From Puccinia triticina (lineage: Eukaryota; Basidiomycota; Pucciniomycetes; Pucciniales; Pucciniaceae): a stretch of DNA of 64,000 nt. The stretch spans positions 3,596,001 to 3,660,000 of the forward strand of contig NC_070564.1 in the NCBI RefSeq assembly GCF_026914185.1, read 5' to 3'. The notes under the pieces are model-generated. The model did no database searches and had not been told where the DNA came from. It saw only the letters and a program-made list of their open reading frames with translations. Below are positions 1-11,978 of this stretch, piece after piece (position 1 is the stretch's first letter; every line of letters starts with the position of its first letter). A program made the position numbers and the translations under genes.

Positions 1-722
1 ATGCAACATATTCATAAACACTGCTAGCCAGCTAAAATAGCCCTGTGCATGGAGGCATAGAAGAGGGTGCGAGGTTCCCTTCATGCTAGCAAGGTCTCGG
101 TGACTTCGTGCTTCTATGCGCTCGAAGCCAACAACTCTCCTTATAAAGACCCGCGTTCTTTCCCCAGCTAATACAACCAAACATTAGATGCATACATAAA
201 TAAATATAAATAGATTTTTTCAGCCTTGTGAATTCGCGAACGCACCCGAAGGACCAGAGAGGACCAGAGCCATCAACAAACGTCACATTCCTTGCCTGGG
301 AATCGCCCCCACCTCACTAGAATCTACCAATATAGCTCGAGAAGCTTGCGGCTCGCCAGTTGCGTGCTCTCTCCTCCCGGCTAACCATCAGCATTTATAC
401 ATATCCAGCCGGATTTTTCTTGGCGATTTACCCTTCGACGAACCAAGTCCACCTTCTCAAGCGGACTCTTCTGCCGTGTGTGTACCCAGGCGATACTCAC
501 AGTACCCCTTTTGATCTTGACCCAAGCTCTCGACCAGCCAAAAATCACTCGGAATCTCACGGCCACCGAGCAACTCTTGAAAACTCGGTACCAGCCAGCC
601 ACTTTCGCGTCCGCACCTTGATCATACATAGATCCCTTCTACCACCGACAGATACTTCTGCTATCTTGTCTCCGCCGTCCAAGCCCTGACACTCTCGTCT
701 CTGACAGCCGAAAATTCTTCAA
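1..722. other. Upstream region and probable 5' UTR of the first gene
   Basis: No convincing gene is seen. Short open frames on both strands lack protein-like composition. The last ~400 bases are rich in C and T and lead into the ATG at 723, as expected for a fungal promoter and 5' UTR. The open frame at 360-689 begins with GTG and is most simply untranslated leader. Confidence 0.4.
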
Positions 723-2934
723 ATGTCAAACAACGCCCGAGTGCGGCCAGCAATCCCATCAAACCAGCTGTTGTCTGGTGCGTTGCCCACCAATGGCGCT
801 GGCAACGCAATCCCAATACCATTGGACTGTCAATACCTCAATTTCAGTCAGTCCGATCACTCAAACCAAACAGAGTCTCTCGGCTCACGCTTCCTGGAAG
901 AATCAGCCGCCGTGTACGCCCAAACGAATCTCGTTAGTGCACATGCTCCGCGCGACGGATCCTCGCCACTCGATGCCGAATTTCGAGTTCACCAAGTGCA
1001 TCAAGAACTCTTCAAGGCCTTACCGATCACCTCATCACCGACATCCTCACCCGCGCGCTCAACCACATCATCCACTGATACCTTAAGCCGGTTTTCCCCG
1101 GGTGATGAGATTGATGAGTCGCCAGACTCCGACCGGTTGTTTGATCACGAGAAAGCGTCCATCAAGGATAGCTTGTTCGATAAATCCTCGCTCATCGAAT
1201 TCGAACTTGGTGATCTTTTTGACGATGGTGCTTGTGATGATGATGTTTTAGGCCGATTGTTTCAGGATGAAGAAGATGGCGTTTATGATGATTCTTCGGT
1301 CTTCGAATTCGCACTCGGTGAACTTGATGATATTCCTGTTCCGCCGCCAGGGATAGATCGATCCCGACCCATTGAATTTTTCAATCTTACCTACGACGAC
1401 ATGGTTTTCATTCAGAACAAACTCGCGTCTGTTGCTTTTCCGCCATCCTCCCGAGGCAGCGCGACTCAAGCTCAATATTCAGCTCAGCCCACGGACACCT
1501 GGCCACCTCAACGCCCACAAAGTCATGGACCTATGCACTCATCCCACCAACCATTCCAGCCCAATCTTTCGATATCACCTTCCTTCAGTAGTACCTTGAA
1601 CTCGCACAGCTCACTGAGCAGCCAAGATCCTTCGCCTTCCATCTTGTCGCCTCGTTCGAGTGCGTTACAGCAGCGTCTCAATCAGGCTAAGGCCGCCGCC
1701 AGAATCCGATCCTCTCACACTAGTGGGACTGCGTCCCCTCAGCCCTCAAATGAAATTCTGTCACCTACACGAATTTCACTTCGTGAAAATCTGATTGCCC
1801 ACAACCAACTGCTTTCACCCTCTTCATCCGATGGTCCCGATGTCTTGTGTTTTCCGTTGACACCCCCCATCCACCACCTTGTCCGATCACCTGAAGCAGA
1901 GCAGTCTTGCATTCCCTCCAGTGCTGGTATGTCTGCAATTTACTCGTGTCAGTCAAATTTAACTAAGACTTCCCTAACAAATTGTGGACTTTCCGTTCTG
2001 ACGACGACCGTTGATACATTTATTCTTTTTCACAGACAACGATACCTTTGGGGCAGACTCCGTCATCGGCCATTCTAATCAAGCTCCCAATCTACGCGGA
2101 CGTCGGCCTGTCCTCACATCGATACTTTTTCAAGATGTGGAAGCCCAAGCATTTGCAGCCAACGCAGCCTTACGTAAGACATACACGGTCGACCCTGAAG
2201 CGCTATCCAACGGTAAAAAGGCACCTCCGAGAAAGAGGACGATTTGTACGACTCACATTGGCGCGCCTAAACTAGTGTCAGCATCTGCGTTTCTGCCCGG
2301 ACTTCGATTGGAAGGACAAGAGCCGGAGAGTAGGCCCGCCGTACCCCAGCAGTCCAAAGGTATATTGAAAGGCGGGTTCAGGCTGAGAATCAACAAAAAA
2401 AAGCCATCCGACTTGGCGCTCAATCGGCAGAATATCGACACCTCGATCGAAGAACCATCCGGCCAAGTCAAGTCGTTTATCAGCGATCCCAACTTACGTC
2501 AAAACGTTTGCCGTCCGCACTTCAACTCTACATCACTGTACGCCGGGCACGCGCCCACGGTACCTTCAAGTCAGCCCGACCGACGGGGCTCCCTCGACCA
2601 ACCCGAATCGCCCGTTTCTCCAAAACACGCGCCGGCCTTCACTTCGTTTCGCAAATTGGTGAACACCGTAGCAGCCTTCAAACTCCATCACGCTGGAGGC
2701 CACCCGACAAATCCAGCTGTTGCTGTCAGCGAAGCAGCTCCTCCAGATGATCGAGTGCCCCAATCCATCCTGGGTGAAAACGCGGTGGAAACGATGGATA
2801 CGGCCTATGAACCAGACTCATCCCCACTAGACGCAACTGAGCAGGATCCATTCGGCAGATCGGCCGGATTAGTAAGCCGTCTTGACAGCCATTATTCCGC
2901 CGCTCCCGGGCCAGAAACGAAGCTGGCCGTCTGA
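723..2934 (+). CDS. Ser/Pro-rich hypothetical protein, 700 aa, two exons
   Basis: I do not recognise this family. Exon 1 is 723-1926 and exon 2 is 2036-2934. The 109-nt intron 1927-2035 has donor GTATGT, a branch-like CTAAC and acceptor CACAG, and the phase-1 join restores one frame of 700 codons. The N-terminal ~130 residues are Ser/Pro-rich. An acidic block follows at about residues 130-205 containing an internal duplication: SSLIEFELGDLFDD (155-168) and SSVFEFALGELDD (191-203). Residues 240-400 are low-complexity Ser/Pro/Gln. Exon 2 holds a basic stretch with KKAPPRKR and a later NKKK, which could be nuclear localisation signals. No signal peptide or membrane segment is seen. The acidic repeats plus basic patches would suit a regulatory or nuclear protein, but that is inference. 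The gene model is well supported and the function is unknown. Confidence 0.75.
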
Positions 2935-3082
2935 GGAAGTGAAGACTGTGACAGGCAAAGCGATTGTACCTCAATCCTCGATCTCTATGGCCGTAACTCG
3001 CACTTACCACCGCCTAGGCAGGTTTCACTCCAGTAGATGCAGCCGCTCTTCCATCCGACCCATGTCCCGTTGCAGACAGTCA

Positions 3083-3088
3083 AATAAA
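3083..3088 (+). terminator. Candidate polyadenylation signal AATAAA
   Basis: An AATAAA hexamer lies about 150 nt after the stop codon of the 700-aa gene and is followed by T-rich sequence. It is the nearest plausible polyadenylation signal; the cleavage site is not known. Confidence 0.4.
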
Positions 3089-3608
3089 ATAATCTGCACA
3101 ATTTGGCAACCCTATGTTGAATTGTACATATTCTTAGTTTTCTTTATTTTTATCGCTGGGATTGTATTTCTTTCCTTCCTTTTTAGTGAAAATAGCTTCA
3201 TGTCGTCATTGTGATCCTCACTCTTGTTGTACTTGCTATTTCTTTCCATTCTTTCATTTGCATATCTTTTTGACGCAAAAATAATTGTACTCATTTTAGC
3301 TTCCTTGATCATGGCAGTATTTGTAAACTAGAAATTACATCCCTAATTGTTTTCATGTGGTTTCATAAATTCTCATCGGCAAATAATAAGGTCATACTTA
3401 TTACTAGTCTTTTTGTACTTATCTGAAATTGCTTGTTCAGATATAATAGCTGTTTGGTCTCTATTTGTATCTTATTTTGAACATCTTCAATTGATACAAC
3501 ATTGTTCCAAATCCCATGTGGTATAAATAACAATTAATGTGCCTTCTTGTGTGTATATGTATTGTTAATTAGAGTTAAACTCTTATTATGATAACCAGAT
3601 AGTTGACC
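3089..3608. other. AT-rich intergenic DNA, nothing recognised
   Basis: This is T-rich sequence with stops in all frames and no recognisable repeat boundary. It probably begins with the 3' flank of the upstream gene. Confidence 0.4.
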
Positions 3609-4249
3609 GAGCTTGACAAAGCCTCTCCGAGGAGGCGCGGAGCGTCTCCAAAGGAGAGGCTTACCTCTAAAGTCACACCATTGGCCCTACAGACTCAAGA
3701 ATTTCTGGCAAAAAACCACATATTTTATTTTCAAAATGTTTTTAAAAATGTAGTTTTTATTTAAAAAAAAATCTGAGTAGACAGACTTGTAGCCTGCAAT
3801 CTCAGCTTCCATTTTACGGTTTTTTACCTAGCTGACACACATAATTACTAGCCCACTCCACCTACTGTGAAGTGGTTCTGGAGAGGTGATCCAGCAGTTT
3901 TTGAGCTCAAAATTCGAAATTCCCTGAGCCCGCGCGGGCTCAAAGGGGGGGATTGGGTACAGAAATCCACCATGTAACAACATTTACAGGACGTTTCTTT
4001 CAAGGGGGGATGGATACGGGGGAGTTTGAAGTGGGGGAAAATAAGCTAAGAAGCTTGCCATTCCAATGGTGCAAAGGGCGCGGGATGAATCAAGAGGAAA
4101 CAGGGAGATATTGGGGAAAATGGGGGAGCGTAGGGTCCTCCCTGCCATTTGTCTTGATCCTGTAGGGCAAGACATGCGACTTTAGAGGCAAGTCCCTCCT
4201 TTGGAGGTTGCTACGCTCCCCCGAGGAGGGTACACTTGTGTTAAGTTTG
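3609..4249. mobile_element. MITE-like element with ~90-bp inverted ends
   Basis: The left end (GCTTGACAAAGCCTCTCC, running to CCTCTAAAGTC near 3680) and the right end (GACTTTAGAGGCAAG near 4171, running to CACTTGTGTTAAGTTTGA) are imperfect reverse complements over about 90 bp. Shared internal blocks are CCAAAGGAG, GGAGCGT and CCCTACAG. The interior has no transposase-like frame. The same end sequence recurs many times in the window as short hairpins, so this is a two-ended member of a dispersed family. No target duplication could be fixed because the outer edges are diverged. Confidence 0.55.
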
Positions 4250-6540
4250 ATATTTGACATGCTGCCAGAGTAATTGATCCTCCTTCATGTATTCTGAATT
4301 TCTGTTTGACTTTTGATTCACTGAAAATCAGTTAGCTAAGGAAGTATATCAGAGGCTTCTCACTCTTTTCCAAGTGGCATAAACAACCAGAAGTGATAAG
4401 CAGTACTTTATTGGAGGTTCCTGTTGATCTGCAGTCCCCTGCAGAATCAGATCTGAAATCTGCAACCAGAAAACCTTAATTTTTGCGGGTAAATGCTGTC
4501 TGGTTCTGCAGGGTCTGCAGATCTTCATGGGAAAACCTCCATTTCCTGGTAACACCATTGTGGTATAATCTGGCACGGGTGTCAATGTGTAATCAGGTGT
4601 GGGGTATACTACAGAGAAATCAGATGCACAATACTACAGAGCAATCAGGTGCAGGGTGTCAGAATTCTGACTTTATCTTCCACTCACATTATCTGTCTGG
4701 CCAAGTGGCCCCTGTTTCCTGTCCAACCAAGTGGTCAAATCCTGTCCTGTCCTGTAGTCACCTGTTCAGTTAACTGTTCAGTACCCTGTTCATGTTCCCT
4801 GTTTCCTGTCCCCTGTTCCTGTCCCCTGTTCCTGTCACCTGTCACCTGTCCTGATTTGTATGGCCGAGTGGCCATGACTTACTCCTGTTCTCTGTCACCT
4901 GTCCTGTCCCCTGTTATTGCTTATAGGCCCCCCTTTGGATCTTGCTGGGGGGCTCTCTAGTTGTTTGGTTAAATTCAGCTCCTCGGACATGAAATGAAAA
5001 GCATCAAGTCAGAGCTTCTTCCATTCTTGCAACCCTTGGAAGCTCCTTGGTCCTATCCTTAGTCTCTCCAGGATAGCCCCCCCTTTTTGCCTTCTTTTCT
5101 CCGAGCTAAATCTTAACAAAGGGTACTACTACAGAGCAATCAGGTGTACAGTACTACGGAGCACACAGCTTGCAGATGTAATCTGGAGGCACAGAGACTC
5201 ACAATGATGCAGACTCCAGAGCTCAAACAGCGCAAAGCGCGGACTGTTTCACTGCCAGCATGATTGGCTGGGCTGAGGTTATCCTGATTTAAACCTGGTT
5301 GATCTCAACTGATGCAATTTAAATCCAAGGGACCCCCTTTAATTTCATGTCAAGAAAAATATTGAGGGAAAGGACAAGCATGCTTTGGCCCGCACTGGGG
5401 CCCCCAAAATTTGAGACCAGCCAGCAAGCCTTTTCCGTTGGGTCAACCATCCCCTCCACTTTGTGTGGTCTGCCATGGAACCACAATCAAATCTGCCAAT
5501 AGGATACTGTTGGCTTGCAATGGTAGTCTTGTTGGCCTTGCCCAGGCCAACCTGGTGCCCTGAGGACTGTCTGCCCTGTAATTCATAGTGCTAACAGCAC
5601 AATGCAACCAATGGGCCAGACCTGCCCAACTGGGCTGGCTGAAATGAGTTGGACCTGGCAATGCCATGGTGAGAAAAGCGCAACAGATAACACCACATCT
5701 GCCTACAAGTGTCAAGTGCTGGCTTTTTGTTGAAGGAAATTCTTGGCTAGGAAGCAGGTGGAGGCAGAAAAGCAAGGAGTGGTTGGCATGTCAACAGGCC
5801 ATGGCTGTGGCAATGATTAGCAAGGTGTGGAGAAAAATCTATCAATGAACAGTATTTAAAGTGGGGTTGGACTTTTTGAGCCCCCAGGGGATTTGGTTTT
5901 TTACGCACCCACCCTGGAAACCCCCTAATTGCTTGATTAGGCCCCTCCTTTCCATCTCTATTGCAGAGACTTTCACAGCCGGCCCTTTTTTGCTTGTTGC
6001 TTTTGCACAGCTGGAGGGTCATCCATGGAGCCTTTGGGTCTTTGGGGATATTTTCAACAGCTGTGTGTATTGTCCAAAATGTGTGCTCTCTTTTTGTGGT
6101 CTTTTTTAATTAAAAATATGCAAAAACTTAGACCTAGGTTTCCATGTTTGTGTGGATTTAATTAAATTGGATTTGTGCCCTGAAGTTTTATGCAATGAGG
6201 TGGCATCACAAAATCAGATATAAGGGGTGTACACAAGTATTTATTAATAAGAACAATCACCAGGGGGGAATGTGTTGCACTCTCTAGAGAGTGCCAGACC
6301 ATAATTTTGTCTGTCAAATTGTCAGCCTTAGAGTCAACACAGCTGACCTAAAAGCTGCCTTTTCTATCTTTTTACAGATGAATTAATTCATATCTTTTAC
6401 ATCTTAAGAGATACACTTTTTTAGACTTCATATTCTGTCTTCTCATGCAATTTTCACCCTAGATACCACTTATCATTTCTTTGTAACTCTACTCTTTCCC
6501 TAAGTTCTTGTGTCAGCCTTAGAGTCAGTTCCTCCAATTG
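4250..6540. other. Intergenic repeat-rich DNA with CCTGTCC-type low complexity
   Basis: No gene is supported. Positions 4735-4920 are low-complexity sequence built on CCTGT/CCTGTCC words. Positions 4920-5080 resemble 61400-61560: both have CCCCTTTGG, GGATCTTG, a CTCTAGTTGT word and AGTCAGAGC in the same order, so this is a dispersed repeat. Positions 6300-6540 contain words (AGAGTCAACACAGCTGACC) that recur inverted near 24790-24820. Confidence 0.4.
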
Positions 6541-6734
6541 GGTCCCACGACTCAATAAATTACAATTGAGTCCCGCGACTCAATGAGAGTTATGGCGCAC
6601 ATGCGCAGTTGTGATGTGGCTGCACTACCAGGCAATTTAGTCCCGCAACTCAATGAATTTTGATTGAGTCCTGCGACTCAATGAGAGTTATGGCGCGCAT
6701 GCGCAGTTGGGACGTGGCAGCGCTACCAGGCGCA
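6541..6734. repeat. Two-copy tandem repeat, ~95-100 bp unit
   Basis: Two adjacent units share GAGTCC(C/T)GCGACTCAATGAG, GAGTTATGGCGC and ATGCGCAGTTG in the same order (6541-6634 and 6635-6734). Each unit also contains the inverted pair ATTGAGTC...GACTCAAT, so each can form a hairpin. Confidence 0.6.
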
Positions 6735-9229
6735 CCAACCACTTGTACATGTGTAATTATGTAAGCAAACTGTGAAAATTTTCGAAGTCAGGATCTCCCT
6801 TGCCTGAGCAGGATCTACAGAAATCAGACACCCAGAACCACACCCGTAGATAGCCCAGGATCACCACCAAAGAGGATACCACGCTCCCAGTATACCTACC
6901 GTCACAGGCACCTAGGATATTGACAGAAAGTATCACTCTTTTACTGAACCTTGACTATCTCAGAGGTAGAACTCTGTGTCTCTTGATTGCTCTCTCTTTC
7001 TGCTTGCTTTTGCCCAATCTATGATCACAGGTCTGCACCTATCTTGACATCATCAACCAAAGGATTCTGCTGCATCATATCCCTCTTTTTCTGTGGTTTT
7101 TCTAAGAAACAAACCACATAGGTTTCCCCTTAAAGAACCTTGACTATCCAGAAGGAAGCTAAACAATTGTGGCTGCATTAAACTTGTCTAATCCAGAAGC
7201 CCTCCACGTTTCTTTGGTGAGAGGAGGCTGTTGCACTCTCTAGCACAGTTTGGTAGCACTCTTCTGAAGAGGTAGCATTGCCAGTGGACGTGCATTCCCA
7301 CCAGAAAAACCTTGAATATCTGCTTATCTTGATCCTGCTCAGTCTCTTTCTCTCCTTTTCTCTCTCTCTCTTATATTTGTATTTTCTTTATCCCAAGAAA
7401 TCCAAATATTGCCCCCCATATCCTTGGGTCCTGCTGTCACTATAGAGACTCAGGCTCACACAAATGGTATGATGTGATTGCAATGTCAGAAGTAAATTTG
7501 TTCAAATTTCTCCCCAAATACAGGGGTAAATGCAGGTGAATTTGTTGTGAAATGATCTGTCACTCAATGTCAACACATCAACATCTCTCTGTTGAAGTTT
7601 TGTGTTTGGTTCATCATGATCACAATTTTGGACACAAGTGTCAATGCACGAAATTGTTTCCAAGAATGTACCTATCCTTATTCTGGAATATATCTTTAAC
7701 CAAGTGACAAGAAATATTTTGCATTGTTGAATTGTTTTAATTCAAAAAACAAACAACACCACATTATGCAAAATACTAAGTATAACAACTTCAGAGGATT
7801 GGCCAACTGCTGGATGAATCCTAGTGAGTGAAATATTTCCGTCATGATATTAATTGGGGGGGGGGGGGGGGGACTGTTTTGGCATCAAATTTCTATTCTT
7901 CAAGTATCAAGCAGTGTCAAAGCTAGGAAAACCTGTTTAACATGCAATTTGACTCCCAGAAATATGAAATGTGAATATACTGGATTCAGTTTTCCCTACC
8001 TCTTTTACTAAGTTATGGAAAATTGAAGAATTTTAAATTCTGAAGTGGGAATAGCTTATCATTCGGGAATATACACCTTGTGTATTACAGGACTACTCAT
8101 TGTACAATTTTCATACTTTTACCTACAACTCACTGAAGAATGCAGGTTCTAGAGGCACAAAGACAAATTGCCAAGGCAAAGGATTAGATCCGTGGATAGT
8201 TACTGGTGCATCAATATCATCTTGTTTCTGAAACCAGATGGAGAAAGAATCCAATAGCTTGTCTAAGAACTACAAGGTGAACAGTCAATTCTTACATTCT
8301 CAGGCAAATCTCAGCTTGGGTTATGTACACCTTTTTCTTTTAGATTGATTGTATTTGCGTGTTTTTCAATACTTATTTCCCATGAACTTTCTCCTCTACG
8401 TAGTATGACTTCACCACAGGTACCTTTGTTTCCATGTGCATGGTAAAACAATGTGGTGTTGATTACTCTTATCACATGTCACTGAAGTAGCACATGCTGT
8501 TATATAAGCCTTTGGTACTGCAGACCTGCTGTATCCATACTACTCAAAATTTTTGGCCTTGGAACAGCAGGAGTGGCACACACATGTCAAACTTAGCACA
8601 AGTTCCTTGCCTGCCGGGGGCACCCACCCCGGCCCAACTAATGGGGCAGGTCTGTTGGGCTGGGCCAACATTAGAAAATTCCCCAAAATGCCAGCCCAAG
8701 CCCAGGCCAAACCCAGCCGGGCTTGGGCGGCCCATTGGTGGAGCAGCCCAATTATCATCCCTAGCTTTTCTAAGTTCTTCCTGCGGTTGCCACCATGGGA
8801 GTTTCCTCAGCACTTGCGTGCAAGTGCCATCTCTTAACTCAGTAGTAGATTTGGTTGGATATCACTTAGATGCTGGTTTGAAGGCAAGGTTCATGTCTGC
8901 CAAAAAATATCCTGAAATGACCTGGAACAATACTTGATGTATTGTGCAATGTATGTGTAAAATGTATGCTACACCTGTGCCAAAAACAAGGCCATTTTAA
9001 TGATAAGTTTTACTTGATCCTCAAGCTTGACCAAAGTTCCTCATATTTCAATTATCATGATTTTTGACCTCTTTGGAAACACATACCCAGTAGGTTTCTC
9101 TGAAACGGTTTTTGTATTTATTTTCAGGGCAAACACCAAAAAGCTGCCAGTTCTTTTTACGTTGTTTCTATCACACATGGTGAAAACTTTGGATGGAGTG
9201 TAGTGATACTGTGGGAGGTAGAGCTAGTC
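6735..9229. other. Intergenic DNA, no gene recognised
   Basis: All frames are broken. A run of 17 G lies at 7856-7872. Positions 8600-8760 are GC-rich (GGCCCAAC, GGGCTGGGCC) and resemble the similarly composed stretch near 5530-5650. No coding region or bounded mobile element could be supported. Confidence 0.35.
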
Positions 9230-9520
9230 CCTAGTACCTGCTGGTGGGTACCCGTGGAAGTGCGCAGGTATCTGCCAGGTGCAGGTGCGGGTGCGGGTGC
9301 AGGTGTCCAGTCTGGGTCCAAATTCAGGCAGGTACTTGGTGCTTTCTGGGTGTCCTAGAAGCTTCAGAGGCTGACAAAAGTGCTATTTGGGAGCCCATGA
9401 GTGTTCCCACTCACACTGGGAGCTTGGATTGTTCATTTCTGCAAAACTCCGGTAAAATCCGGCCGGATACCGGATTCTACCAGGGTCAGGGTGCGGGATA
9501 GGTCAAATCCGGCTCCGGAG
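9230..9520. repeat. GGTGC/GGTACC-rich segment related to the hAT-like arms
   Basis: Repeated GGTGCGGGTGC, GGTACCCG and ACCTGCC words match the composition of the terminal regions of the hAT-like element at 36983-37849 and the fragment at 27466-27560. It is probably a diverged fragment of that family; ends are not visible. Confidence 0.35.
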
Positions 9521-9540
9521 CATTGGATTGGAACCTTACC

Positions 9541-9780
9541 CCCAGCTGTCAACCCTTACTTGGCAAAATCCCACACGACTGACTACCAAGTGCAAGCAAC
9601 TGCCCATTCTGGGCCAAATCACTCCAAGGAGACATGAAAAGTTGCCTGAGAAGGAAGGCTACAATTTCTCCTCCTCGGAATTTGGTGCAAGGCAGTTTGT
9701 TTTGTTCAAACAGCTGCCAATTGAAAAAAGTTGACAAATCTCAACAATTTCTCCAAGTGCTCAAGCCACTCGGGCGACTC
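9541..9780. repeat. Dispersed direct repeat, copy 1
   Basis: This stretch matches 15725-15965 in order and orientation. Shared words are CCAGCTGTCAA, GGCAAAAT, GACTA, GCAAGCAACTG, TGCCTGAGAAG, AAGGCTACAA and AAGTGCTCA(A/G)GCCAC. It is a decayed dispersed repeat of unknown class with no coding potential seen. Confidence 0.45.
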
Positions 9781-10777
9781 ACATACAACATCTAACTTAA
9801 CTAAGTCACCCCCCTACAGATGGAGCGGTAAAACACTGGTTGCATTGCGCCGACCAGAGGGAGGGACTTATGCGCTAAACAGACTTACAGGCTGACAGCA
9901 TTTGGTTTTTTGGTGGGGACTTTTCTAAAACTGCTCTCACCCATCCATTTCCTGTCCAATTTCATCATTGTTTGGATTTCCATGATGCCCAAAGTCTTCT
10001 TTATCCATGTACTATACCCACCTATCCCCAACCTGTCTTCTTGATGCGCAATGTCCTTTGTAACATCATGAGTTTTGGATTCTGTACAGTGTGAACTTTG
10101 TAATATAGGATGAAGCAGACCACAGATAGTCACAAGAAATAGATCTGAGGGATTCTGAAGGCCTCAAAAAATTCAGAAAAATTTGGAGAGATTCTCCTTG
10201 ATCTTGGGAATCTTTTGTTCCCCCAAACCTTTGCTGCCCAATGGGAAAGGGTGAAGTGTGAAGTCCAGCCTATTACTTAATTCGCTATGTGGCTATGAAA
10301 CTTATCCAAGAGGATAGTTCGCCGTATGCTTAAGTAATAGATAAGATTTCAGAGTCAATAGTTATGATTTGATTTGATAAAGTTATGATTGATATGCTTT
10401 CCAAGAACAAACTCGGAAGATTGGGATAAGTAAAGTTATAAAAGTGGTGACAAATAATATCGCGATGGGAAAGAAGAGAAAGGAAAGAATGGTAAACGGA
10501 AAAGAAGAAAAGTAACAACGAAGATCGAGAAACACCAATGACGTCACAAAAGATGAAATACGTCATTTAATGATGAACAACAATAACAATGAAAACCGGA
10601 GAGTTGGAATCCCGATGTTCAATTGTCCTGCAGAACAACTTTAATGAAATAGACCATAATCAGCAATAGTTTAAGCCATAGAAGCCATAGAAACTAATCG
10701 GGGTTGTTACATGAAGCCAGAAATGTTTGAAAAACAACATAATTCTGATTCTGTCAGCCCAAACTTGGACATTGGGT
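9781..10777. other. Intergenic DNA, nothing recognised
   Basis: This is AT-rich with no usable frame and no bounded repeat that I can see. Confidence 0.3.
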
Positions 10778-10828
10778 GTAAGTCCCTCCTTCGGAGGGTC
10801 CCTGCGGGACAGCGTCCCCCCTCAAATA

Positions 10829-11027
10829 GGGGGGTTCACGATTGAAATTTACAAAACTTTGGGACCCATTTTAAGGTGTTTATGAACATTTTTTAAGAAA
10901 ATTGATAAATTGCACTGATTGATCAGTATCACCTGCTGCTGTGTAATTTCCCAAAATTTTCAAAATTTGTTCACAAAGGCCTTAAATTTGGCTCCAAAGT
11001 TTAGTAAAATTCAATTGTGAACCCCCC
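10829..11027. mobile_element. TA-flanked MITE, 199 bp, Tc1/mariner-like ends
   Basis: Ends are GGGGGGTTCACGATTGAA at the left and TTCAATTGTGAACCCCCC at the right. The inverted ends continue with small differences for about 30 bp. Both sides carry the dinucleotide TA (10827-10828 and 11028-11029), the expected duplication for Tc1/mariner or Stowaway-type elements. There is no internal frame. It interrupts a member of the dispersed AAGTCCCTCC hairpin family, whose two halves lie at 10778-10826 and 11030-11050. Confidence 0.7.
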
Positions 11028-11061
11028 TAGTAGAGGGACTTTGTTAATTTAGATACAACGT

Positions 11062-11235
11062 AAGCCTCTCCTACGGAGAGTCTTTGGGCTTAACACAATC
11101 CCCTCGTTTCAGGGGCCGGGGGACTGGCGCGCGGGGCGCCTCGCGGCCTCTGAAGAGGCCGCGAGAGGCGCCCAGCGGTGTTTCACCCGCCGCCCTCTGA
11201 AACGAGGGGCTTGTGTTAAGCTTCGGGAGAGAGGC
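11062..11235. repeat. Dispersed palindromic element (CTTAACACAA hairpin family)
   Basis: GGCTTAACACAATCCCCTCGTTTCAG near 11090 pairs with the reverse sequence near 11200-11222 (AAACGAGGGGCTTGTGTTAAGC). An inner hairpin GCGCCTCGCGGCCTCT / AGAGGCCGCGAGAGGCGC lies inside. This is a nearly perfect GC-rich palindrome of about 135 bp. Confidence 0.65.
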
Positions 11236-11978
11236 TTTGAAGCTCGGTGCCTTCACATGCAGCTTTGCCAGATCGTTCGGACGCTCTCGCGCCAATAATC
11301 GCTATGTTCGGCCTTGGATCGAAGCAGGCTAGCAGCGTGAGCACCAACACCAAACCAGAAGTGGCCTGAGATGTATGTAGGTAACTTGAGTTGACAGGCA
11401 TGTTCTTCTGGACCGCTCTCGCCCGTTCTCATCTTGAACCAGCGCAAGTTAGGCCAACCTCAGCCAGCCAGGCTTTCAATTTTTACCCTTCACATGCCCG
11501 CATGGCTTGGACTTATGTACTTGCCCATAGATGATTGATTCAGTCCAAATCGAGTATTAACATCATATCTAACATCAACCAGACAACGTATCCTTTCTGC
11601 AGCTGTACTTTCCTATATTCTCTTGCTTCTTTATCATCCTTGCATTTCCAACCATCCGAGCAGCTCATTTGTTTGTTTTTGACGCCTGTCAGTCGCTTCT
11701 AACCAACCTGCACCCTCCAGCAACATCCCCTAATTTCTTCGTATAACAAATAAAGGCCCCCAATCTCAGCTGCTGCTCTGTCAGCCCACGACTCGAATAT
11801 TACTCGTACCAAAAACTCCGGAGCGCCCTCTCAGATACTGGGCTTGTTACTAGCCACATTTATCATATCATTATAACATATTTGATTCAGCATCAAATCC
11901 ACAAAAATACACTACAGGATCAGTCATTCCGTCCTCAACTTTTCCACTTCTTGCACATCATCAAGAAACCTCTTCTCA

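Noticed and set aside
360..689. 109-codon frame upstream of the first gene
   Set aside because: It starts at GTG, has no recognisable motif and lies in the probable 5' UTR.
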